DNA of 64,000 nt from a virus, in IMG/VR virus record IMGVR_UViG_3300013111_000230, positions 1 through 64,000 of that record; one strand, written 5' to 3'. A program made the position numbers and the translations under genes. How positions within the stretch are numbered: position 1 is the stretch's first letter; each line of letters begins with the position of its first letter. The notes under the pieces were generated by a model. It saw only the letters and a list, made by a program, of their open reading frames with translations. It searched no databases and was not told the origin of the DNA. Positions 57,791-64,000 of the stretch are shown piece by piece.

Positions 57791-60067
57791 TTAAGAGATC
57801 GTTCCCGAGAGAAACTGAACGACAAGAATATCGTCAGCATCCATAGTAAGACTCTCGTGCAATTCAACTGTCACAGGACCATTGCTGCTGTTGTAGTCAA
57901 TGGTATAGTCACCGTCGACTGGCGGTCGCTGCGTTGCTGGTGCAGGGATGAGAAGAACACCATTTAGGTATACCATCTCGGAACCTGACATGATGATCGT
58001 CGGAGCCCCGCTTGTTGTTGCCAAAGATGCAGTCGTATATAGAGAACCAGAACCCTGTGCAGGTGCTGCTGCTCTGTTTGCAACAGATGTATCTCTAGAG
58101 AAAATCTGTCTCTGGTGTCCAATACTCAAAACACCGTTTGCAAAGTTAAGTCCACCGTTACCGTTGTCTATATCATAAACAATATCTCTGTTTAAGTTTG
58201 CTGCCTTGACAACATCAGTCGAAACGATAACACCCACGTTCAATTTGTCTGTGTCCACATTGTGTGCGGTCAAGACTGAACCAGATAATACATCTGAAGT
58301 TACCTTGTGGATTGTTGCTGTTGCTGAACCAGAAATGGTCGATGTTGCATCTATTCTTCTAACCTCGATCTTATCGACGTCAAGAAGGTGAGCATCAACG
58401 GTCGAACCAGATACTGTTCCCGTGAATGTTGCAGAAGTTCCGTCAAGATCCTGAACGGTTACCTTGTCTGCATCAGTCGTGTGAGCCTGAACAGTTGTAC
58501 CAGATACCGTAGTAAAGGTAGCAGATGTACCGTCCAAGTCAAGGATGCTTGCCTGGTCTGCATCAATCTCGTGATACTGTACAATCGTACCTGACAAGGT
58601 GTGGAATGTACCCTTAGAACCAGAGAATGATGTTGCCGTCAATCCCTTCGCTACGTCCAATTCCTGGAAAATACCAAGAGATGCTGAAAGTGTACCAGAC
58701 ACACCAAATAATACTGCGTCATTCTTTCTACCACCTGTGGTTGAAAGCGAGAGACCCTGTGTGGAACCAATCTTGAAAAGAAGATCAGAACCAGCGCCGC
58801 CGCCTGCGTTACCCAAGATTACACTTGCGATACCGCTTGAACCAGAACCTGCAGTGCCACCAATCTGAAGGCCTGCGCCCTCAACAGAATCACCTGCGGA
58901 TCCTGATGCCGCAGCAATGATCTGCTTATTAACGATTTCAAAATGCTCTGAAGTCGTAATGCTGGATTTGTACGTTCTTGCGTCAAGAACATCTACAACC
59001 AACTTGCGGAACTTACCAGAAGAACCAGAGAGTTCATCTGCCGTTACGACATGGAGGTTTGATGTACCAGAAGACGTAATGTTTGTAGCAACTACCTTAC
59101 GGAAGTCGCCTTCGTCGCCGTCAATCTTATGGAAGAGCGATGTGCCCGAACCAGATACGACAGTACCGATAATCTTGTTAAAGGTACCTTCGTCAACATC
59201 AACCTTGTGAAAGAGTGAAGTGCCTGAACCTGTAACCACAGGTGCGATAACCTTATTGAAAGTACCCTCATCTACGTCAACCTTGTGAATCTGTGCGGTT
59301 GCCGAAGCAGAGAGGTTTGTTGTCTTTACAACATTAAATGTTGCGTCATCTACGTCCAACTTGTGAAGCGTAGAGGTACCAGAACCAGTGATGGTTGTTG
59401 CTGTTACCTTTCTTGCGTCAAGACTATCTACATCCAACTTGTGGATTGTGGAAGTTCCTGAACCAGATACTGCATCAAGATACAGTGTTCCGTATTTCTT
59501 TGCTGCTGCACCGAGGTTGAGTCCACCGTCCGAAGAAGGCTGAAGTGTTGTTGCATTTAGGTCCAACTCATCGGTTCCGTTGATATTGAACTTTAATGTC
59601 GTCTTTGCATTGACCGTCAAAGTGGTTTTAGCGCTAGAATAAATCTCGCCAGTAGAACCTGAAATTGCAGTGTATGCAAACACTACCTTACCGCCGTCAG
59701 AAGCGGTCAAGTGAACACCGTCTGTTCTAATCTTTGAGATAGCGTCCATCGCATTTGTGCCGCCTTCGCCGTGAAACTGAATGTGTCCTTCGTTACCGAC
59801 AGCTGCATTAGATGCTGAAACCGCTGCTTTGAGGTGTGCGAACGTGACCGTCCTCATGCCACCGCTTTTGCCCTTAGATGCGGATACGATTAAGACGTCG
59901 GCATCCTCAAGATGCGCCACGTCGCTACGTGCTTGGAATAGGTCTAAGTGACCGACTTGAACTGAACCTGATGCGATCTTATCGCGAGTTACTGCGGAAG
60001 TATTTAACTTCGCAGTTGTGATGGCACTATTTGCCAATAGTTTTGTGCCAATTTTTGTTTTAGCCAT
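57791..60067 (-). CDS. Tail fibre protein, 758 aa
   Basis: The N-terminus reads MAKTKIGTKLLANSAITTAK and VTRDKIASGSVQVGHLDL, a cyanophage-like fibre start. The centre has about seven 23-24 residue repeats with SGSGTS and HKVDVDEGTFNKV, consistent with a triple beta-helix shaft. The C-terminus ends in a globular domain with SGSEMVYLNGVLLIPAP, VELHESLTMDADD and LVVQFLSG. It is paralogous to residues 566-1329 of the neighbouring fusion fibre. It probably binds the host surface or supports the adhesin. Ribosome site AAGGAGC. Confidence 0.85.
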   Translation of the reverse strand: MAKTKIGTKLLANSAITTAKLNTSAVTRDKIASGSVQVGHLDLFQARSDVAHLEDADVLIVSASKGKSGGMRTVTFAHLKAAVSASNAAVGNEGHIQFHGEGGTNAMDAISKIRTDGVHLTASDGGKVVFAYTAISGSTGEIYSSAKTTLTVNAKTTLKFNINGTDELDLNATTLQPSSDGGLNLGAAAKKYGTLYLDAVSGSGTSTIHKLDVDSLDARKVTATTITGSGTSTLHKLDVDDATFNVVKTTNLSASATAQIHKVDVDEGTFNKVIAPVVTGSGTSLFHKVDVDEGTFNKIIGTVVSGSGTSLFHKIDGDEGDFRKVVATNITSSGTSNLHVVTADELSGSSGKFRKLVVDVLDARTYKSSITTSEHFEIVNKQIIAAASGSAGDSVEGAGLQIGGTAGSGSSGIASVILGNAGGGAGSDLLFKIGSTQGLSLSTTGGRKNDAVLFGVSGTLSASLGIFQELDVAKGLTATSFSGSKGTFHTLSGTIVQYHEIDADQASILDLDGTSATFTTVSGTTVQAHTTDADKVTVQDLDGTSATFTGTVSGSTVDAHLLDVDKIEVRRIDATSTISGSATATIHKVTSDVLSGSVLTAHNVDTDKLNVGVIVSTDVVKAANLNRDIVYDIDNGNGGLNFANGVLSIGHQRQIFSRDTSVANRAAAPAQGSGSLYTTASLATTSGAPTIIMSGSEMVYLNGVLLIPAPATQRPPVDGDYTIDYNSSNGPVTVELHESLTMDADDILVVQFLSGTIS

Positions 60068-60147
60068 TTTAATTGCTCCTTAGTGTATGTTTTTTATTTT
60101 TTCACTAACAAAAACCAACAGCACATTAAACGGACTGGGTTTGTGAA

Positions 60148-60363
60148 TTACGAAAAGAGAACCTTCTTCAGATTTCTAACGTTATTATCAAACTTACAAA
60201 ACTCACTATTCAAGAACTCTAACGAAAGAGCTTGGCACTCACCTAACCTATCATCAAACTCAAAATGAAACTTTCCTGAATCTAATCGCCTACATCTAAT
60301 CAGGTTAATACCCTTTAACTGCAAGTAAGCGGCGATTCCTATATCAGATGTTGTAAAATTCAT
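60148..60363 (-). CDS. DUF5659-like small protein, 71 aa
   Basis: The sequence FTTSDIGIAAYLQLKGINLI, FHFEFDDRLGECQALSLEFL and NSEFCKFDNNVRNLKKVL follows the DUF5659 pattern (TTD-x-x-AAYL-x-x-KG, EFLNSEF-x-x-FD). DUF5659 is widespread in phages, small and of unknown role. A GACTATTTAA element lies 18-27 bases upstream of the ATG, suggesting late expression. Confidence 0.8.
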   Translation of the reverse strand: MNFTTSDIGIAAYLQLKGINLIRCRRLDSGKFHFEFDDRLGECQALSLEFLNSEFCKFDNNVRNLKKVLFS

Positions 60364-60380
60364 ATTATACCTCTCTCACT

Positions 60381-60390
60381 TTAAATAGTC
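60381..60390 (-). promoter_or_regulatory. GACTATTTAA element before the DUF5659-like gene
   Basis: Exact ten-base motif, 18-27 bases before ATG 60363, matching those at 6130 and 53621. Confidence 0.38.
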
Positions 60391-60391
60391 T

Positions 60392-60832
60392 CTACTGCTT
60401 AACAAACGCTAAATTTCCTGTACCGTTGGAATCTAATTCCAATGTGTATCCTGCGTTTGGATCTAACTTATACTTTTCTCGAAGAAGTTGTAAGATTTGC
60501 TCATTACCTTCCCTGATTCTCTCAATCTCTTCTAACATTAGAATTTTTTTCACCTCATGATCTCTCATGTAGATCCCATATTCAGTAAGTTTACCATTCA
60601 TATTATCCCTACCATCGAGCAATGATTGGGTATCATCTGGATATAAAACAACATAAGAGTCGTCAAAGGGTTCCTCTTCTTCCTCTTCTTCTTCTTCCCA
60701 TTCTTCCTCAAGATCGTCGGGATCCATACCCGCCTTAAGGGTTTCTGCGGCAAGTAACGCCTTGTTGGCCAATTCTGGATTTTCTTCTTTCAAATCATCC
60801 AGCATTCCCAATAATTTATTTAAAACTGACAT
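60392..60832 (-). CDS. Unknown acidic protein, 146 aa
   Basis: A helical N-terminus (MSVLNKLLGMLDDLKEENPE) and a run of Glu (about 46-60, LEEEWEEEEEEEEEPFD) are followed by a mixed domain with LMLEEIERIREGNEQILQLL and a C-terminal strand pair (YTLELDSNGTGNLAFVKQ). No family recognised. It lies between gp15-like and fibre genes and is likely structural or an assembly factor. Confidence 0.6.
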   Translation of the reverse strand: MSVLNKLLGMLDDLKEENPELANKALLAAETLKAGMDPDDLEEEWEEEEEEEEEPFDDSYVVLYPDDTQSLLDGRDNMNGKLTEYGIYMRDHEVKKILMLEEIERIREGNEQILQLLREKYKLDPNAGYTLELDSNGTGNLAFVKQ

Positions 60833-60849
60833 TCTCGCATCCTCCTTCT

Positions 60850-62073
60850 TTAATCAGCAATATAACTAAATAGTATGTTCGCCTCATTCTGGGGCGCTTC
60901 TTCGAAAGTAACCACCCTACCAGACAAAGTATAGTCATTATCTGCCCCGATAAGCATCAAAAGACCTTGGTTAAACACCATAAGTGTTCCTGCAACAAAA
61001 TCCTCTGGTACTGTAAATTGTGTAGTCGATCCGTCAGCTGTCTCGGTGGGTGTTTGGGCAACTTTGTAATTAGTAGTTGTCACAGAGTCTGCAGAAGATG
61101 ACGATCCTCCACCTCCACCACCGCCTGTGGTAGCTTCCGTTGTTGTTGCGCCTGGGTTTCTAACTTGCTTATAGTTTGCAATATTGTCATCAACCTTTGG
61201 TAACAACAAGTCTGATTTAAGTCCTTCAAGTCCATACAATCTCCCGTTTACAGTATCTAGGTCATCACCAGTAATTATCCTCTCCCTCGGTATCTTAACT
61301 TCAACAATGTTTTCTCGAATAGAAACATTTGGTTGAAGTCTATTGACATTCTCTCCAGTTAGCCACCCAAGAACCTCAATGTTGAGTTTTGTCTCAAACT
61401 TTCTTTCTTCGTTTGAAAAGTTGCTTATATTGTTGTTCTGAGAGAAGTCCTCCTGTATAAACGCTTCATACCTTAATCTCCCCTCTTCAATTATTACGTA
61501 ATTGATGCCACCTGGTCTTGTTATGAAGGGTGTCACTATTTGATTCATTTGTTGTTGATATTCCGTTCTTAGGGTTATTTCATACTGGACCGTGACATAG
61601 ACTGGTAGTGGGATTGTTAATGTCTCATAGACTATCTTGCTATTCTTCTTTGAGAAATTTAATTGTCCTGCCCTTTTATACATCGAAGCATTTGCAAAAT
61701 TAGAAGTCTTATCTTGCTTAATTCGCCTGGAAACTGATATGGATCCGCCCTTTACTTTATCAATAGGTGGAATATTTGCAAACACAGTACCCTTCCTCGA
61801 AGGATCCTTGGTGATGTTAGATCTCTCTATTGTTATAACTGGCAGAACCAGGGTACCGTCCTTGTCCCTGAATCTACTATCCTTCTTACTTTGAAATAAC
61901 CTTTCAGATGAAGTCCATACCACTGGCACTTTCTTAAACCCAGTTGGCGTAATGCACCTAATGTCTAGCGTTTCTTCTATAAATTTATGCATTGCTAGAT
62001 CGATCGTTTCCATCGTGGACGGGGGAAAAGGAATATCTTCCAATCTTCTAGATTTTGTGACTGATAATACCAT
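60850..62073 (-). CDS. Tail sheath stabiliser gp15-like, with added C-terminal domain, 407 aa
   Basis: The N-terminal 290 residues match the neighbouring 281-residue protein: IDLAMHKFIEETLDIRC, FKKVPVVWTSSERL, LVLPVITIER and NFSNEERKFETKLNIEVLGW. This follows T4 gp15 (VPITYAS, LPRINLH, RRIEWSLTFEVNGW). A Gly/Ser linker (GGGGGGSSSSADS) leads to a separate domain of about 75 residues (GSTTQFTVPEDFVAGTLMVF, ending ILFSYIAD). gp15 caps the sheath and joins head and tail. Two copies are unusual. Confidence 0.72.
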   Translation of the reverse strand: MVLSVTKSRRLEDIPFPPSTMETIDLAMHKFIEETLDIRCITPTGFKKVPVVWTSSERLFQSKKDSRFRDKDGTLVLPVITIERSNITKDPSRKGTVFANIPPIDKVKGGSISVSRRIKQDKTSNFANASMYKRAGQLNFSKKNSKIVYETLTIPLPVYVTVQYEITLRTEYQQQMNQIVTPFITRPGGINYVIIEEGRLRYEAFIQEDFSQNNNISNFSNEERKFETKLNIEVLGWLTGENVNRLQPNVSIRENIVEVKIPRERIITGDDLDTVNGRLYGLEGLKSDLLLPKVDDNIANYKQVRNPGATTTEATTGGGGGGGSSSSADSVTTTNYKVAQTPTETADGSTTQFTVPEDFVAGTLMVFNQGLLMLIGADNDYTLSGRVVTFEEAPQNEANILFSYIAD

Positions 62074-62081
62074 GCCCTACC

Positions 62082-62927
62082 TCACAACCCATATTTTGCC
62101 AACTCATCTGGGTCGACAATGGTCCTTTCTTTTGGAATCTTAACTTCTACGATTGTCTCATTAACTACCTTGTGAGGTGTCTCTTGATTTATGCCACTTC
62201 CAATCAGGTGCCCAAGCACCTTAATATCGAATTTTGTTTCGAATTTTCTTTCTTCGTTTGAAAAGTTGCTTATGTTGTTTTCATGTGAATAGTCCTGCTG
62301 GATAAATCCTTCATACCTGTGATTACCATCTCTGATGATGATATAGTTAATGCCGCCTGGAACTGTCATAAAAGGCACTACAAGGTCGTTCATTTGCTGC
62401 TGGTACTCCGTTCGGAGGGTAATCTGATACATCACCGTAACATAGACTGGCAAGGGGATAGAGACCGTCTTATACACGGTTTTTTCAGTTTTATCTGGAA
62501 AGTTCAATTGCCCTCTCCTTCTCTTGGAGTGGGCGTTCTTGTAGTTGGAAGTCTTATCTTGCACGATCTTCTGCATAACGGGGATGGTGCCACCCTTTAT
62601 CTTATCTGTTGATGGTATGTTTGCCCACACTGTGCCCTTCTCGCTAGGACTTTTTGTCATCGAGGTCCTCTCGATAGTGATAACTGGCATGATTAGAGCG
62701 CCTTCAGCATCCCTAACACGACTATCCTTTTTGCTCAACACTGATCTTTCAGCTGATGACATTATAACTGGTACTTTCTTAAACCCAGTTGAGGAATTTA
62801 CGTGTAGATTCATTTGCTCATCCACGAACTTATACATAGCAGTATCTATATTCTCAATTCTTGAATCGAAAATACGCTTGCCTTCGTAGTCGTTAAGTTG
62901 TTCGCTGAATGGTTTATGACGTTCCAT
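62082..62927 (-). CDS. 15: Tail sheath stabiliser gp15-like protein, 281 aa
   Basis: Length (T4 gp15 is 272) and position right after gp14 fit gp15. Motifs: FVDEQMNLHVNSSTGFKKVP, VIMSSAERSVLSKKD, LIMPVITIERTSMT, VTVMYQITLRTEYQQQMN and SNEERKFETKFDIKVLGHLI. These follow the gp15 order of VPITYAS, RINLH, IYELSIFTRYEDDM and WSLTFEVNGW. The protein forms a ring on the tail end. It overlaps the gp14-like stop by 14 bases. Confidence 0.78.
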   Translation of the reverse strand: MERHKPFSEQLNDYEGKRIFDSRIENIDTAMYKFVDEQMNLHVNSSTGFKKVPVIMSSAERSVLSKKDSRVRDAEGALIMPVITIERTSMTKSPSEKGTVWANIPSTDKIKGGTIPVMQKIVQDKTSNYKNAHSKRRRGQLNFPDKTEKTVYKTVSIPLPVYVTVMYQITLRTEYQQQMNDLVVPFMTVPGGINYIIIRDGNHRYEGFIQQDYSHENNISNFSNEERKFETKFDIKVLGHLIGSGINQETPHKVVNETIVEVKIPKERTIVDPDELAKYGL

Positions 62928-63405
62928 TAAATAGACCCTCTCTTGCCTTTATGCATTCGGCACTTATTTCCATCATGTGGTCGCGCTGACCAAAGATTTG
63001 AGTTGGTTCATTTAAAGTCGCGATCTCATAATAAGTTTCACCATACAAAATAAAATCACCCTCTCTAACAAACAAATTCTGATCCTCTGTCAGTCTGCGT
63101 TTATGAAAATGCACTACAATTTTTGACAATCGATCTACGCCTAAGTTGGTCGTTTCCGTCTCATACCCTTGCCACTCCACAAGAGCATAGACCATAATTG
63201 GATTGAGAAAGGTCTTGTTCATTGCTTCGCCGTATATTGGATGAAAATTTGTTTCCTCAATAGACACTGGGTAGTAGACCACCTGTTGCCCAATGACTCT
63301 TTCGATAATTTCATCACTAACCTGTTTTACAAGGTCTCGTTCCTTCTTACCAGTAAAGAGCGGTGGTGGTGGCGCTTCTGGTTGATTCCACTTATTATCT
63401 CCCAT
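62914..63405 (-). CDS. 14: Neck protein gp14-like, 163 aa
   Basis: A Pro-rich start (QPEAPPPPLF) is followed by a strand-rich core: VVYYPVSIEETNFHPIYGEA, NPIMVYALVEWQGYETET, IVVHFHKRRL and FVREGDFILYGETYYEIATL. This resembles the head-tail connector strands of gp14-type neck proteins, and the position between gp13 and gp15 agrees. At 163 residues it is shorter than T4 gp14 (256). The match is moderate. Confidence 0.7.
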   Translation of the reverse strand: MGDNKWNQPEAPPPPLFTGKKERDLVKQVSDEIIERVIGQQVVYYPVSIEETNFHPIYGEAMNKTFLNPIMVYALVEWQGYETETTNLGVDRLSKIVVHFHKRRLTEDQNLFVREGDFILYGETYYEIATLNEPTQIFGQRDHMMEISAECIKAREGLFNGTS

Positions 63406-63411
63406 AGTATA

Positions 63412-64000
63412 TTACCCCACATACACCGAATAGGGTATTCTCTGCAAGACTTTTTCAGCTGCTTCGACCTCCAGTGCCTCCTTTTCCGCAATCTTTTGAT
63501 AAGTAAGTTCGGAAAGAGTTGTTTTAAGTTCTTCTCTGAGAGCGTTCTGTTCTTCTTTGCCCTGTGATACTAAATCAGTTCCGTTGAGGGTTATACTATC
63601 ACCAGGAATGGGCAATGAAGCAAACTTGGATCTGACCTGTCCTAGTGTTTCCTTGGATAGAGCGAGCGCGAATCTCCTGATCCACTGCTTACCAATTGAA
63701 TTGATAGTGTCATAAGGCAAGTTAGAGAATGGCAATGTATTCATGTTATTAACCCCCTCTAGTTCGCCTCGACCATTAGTGTCATCGTCCAAGTTAGATG
63801 AGGGGACAGAGAATTCTACCCACATTTTAGTAGGTCCGCCACCATATGGAATCGGAAACAATCTTATCTTATTGTTCCTAAGTTCATATGACCAATGAGA
63901 CATTCTAGTGTATATGGCGTCCTCGAATGCAAGTGCTTGTGCCTTGTTTTGCCATGCTGGTACAAGCTGGAAAGTGGAATCATCCGAGAATTGTCCATAA
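63412..64000 (-). CDS. 13: Neck protein gp13, partial (5' end beyond the right edge)
   Basis: The frame is open from 64000 to the TAA at 63412, so the N-terminus lies outside. It reads YGQFSDDSTFQLVPAWQNKA, then ALAFEDAIYTRMSHWSYELR, LFPIPYGGGPTKMWVEF, LPYDTINSIGKQWIRRFALA, LSKETLGQVRSKF and ITLNGTDLVSQGKEEQ. These are T4-like gp13 segments. gp13 forms the neck between portal and tail. A start at 63903 would cut a conserved part, so I treat the gene as partial. Confidence 0.92.
   Translation of the reverse strand, partial: YGQFSDDSTFQLVPAWQNKAQALAFEDAIYTRMSHWSYELRNNKIRLFPIPYGGGPTKMWVEFSVPSSNLDDDTNGRGELEGVNNMNTLPFSNLPYDTINSIGKQWIRRFALALSKETLGQVRSKFASLPIPGDSITLNGTDLVSQGKEEQNALREELKTTLSELTYQKIAEKEALEVEAAEKVLQRIPYSVYVG

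Noticed and set aside
54900-59480. CRISPR-like array
   Set aside because: The regularly spaced repeats are in-frame protein repeats of fibres; units are not identical palindromes and there are no spacers or cas genes.

Overview
The window is a densely packed segment of a large T4-like (contractile-tailed) phage genome. Every supported gene lies on the minus strand, so the gene order is read from 64000 down to 1. The right half carries T4-type virion genes in T4-like order: neck gp13 (cut by the window edge), gp14, a gp15 pair, long fibres, sheath gp18, tube gp19, gp26-like, two tape-measure-like proteins, a gp53-like LysM protein and a hub-like protein. They are followed by a replication core (mini PolA, gp41-type helicase, FEN nuclease, UvsX/RecA, gp32-type SSB). 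This resembles marine T4-like phages. The host appears Gram-negative: the phage encodes several lipoproteins with lipoboxes, a periplasmic lytic transglycosylase and a spanin-like protein. A large lipoprotein with MopE-type Cys/Asp repeats recalls myxobacterial and deltaproteobacterial surface proteins, but this is only a weak host hint.

Layout. 38.8-64.0 kb: virion genes. 27.6-38.8 kb: replication, recombination and nucleotide genes (unknown 367 aa protein, mini PolA, tubulin/FtsZ-like protein, thymidine kinase, unknown 412 aa protein, SSB, UvsX, FEN nuclease, helicase, B12-dependent RNR). 20.8-27.5 kb: accessory block (PiT-like phosphate transporter, GroES, ThyX, lytic transglycosylase, spanin-like protein, VWA/MopE lipoprotein, a conserved nucleotidyltransferase-like pair). 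14.6-20.8 kb: DnaE polymerase, L,D-transpeptidase-like protein, HAD phosphatase, dUTPase, IMPDH/GMPR. 8.6-14.5 kb: sigma-region-4-like mini protein and partner, acidic protein with a fresh tandem repeat, ClpP, a full GroEL. 0-8.6 kb: mostly small genes, including Hsp20, glutaredoxin, FKBP/SlyD-type isomerase, DUF2061, several SH3-like mini-proteins, tiny one-helix membrane proteins, a tRNA-Arg(UCU) and lipoproteins.

How the genes fit together. RNR, glutaredoxin, ThyX, thymidine kinase, dUTPase and IMPDH/GMPR feed DNA synthesis. Helicase, SSB, UvsX, FEN nuclease and two unrelated polymerases carry it out. GroEL, GroES, Hsp20, FKBP isomerase and ClpP form an unusually complete phage protein-quality-control set. 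Several transcription units (GroEL, Hsp20, the GroES operon, SSB/UvsX, the 412 aa protein, DUF2061, the tRNA end) start at sigma70-like promoters with exactly 17-base spacers. A different motif (GACTATTTAA) recurs upstream of structural genes and may be a late element. Genes overlap heavily by ATGA, TTGA or TAATG, and TTG/GTG starts are common, so several genes shorter than 60 codons were found by reading the gaps. No gap exceeds 300 bases.
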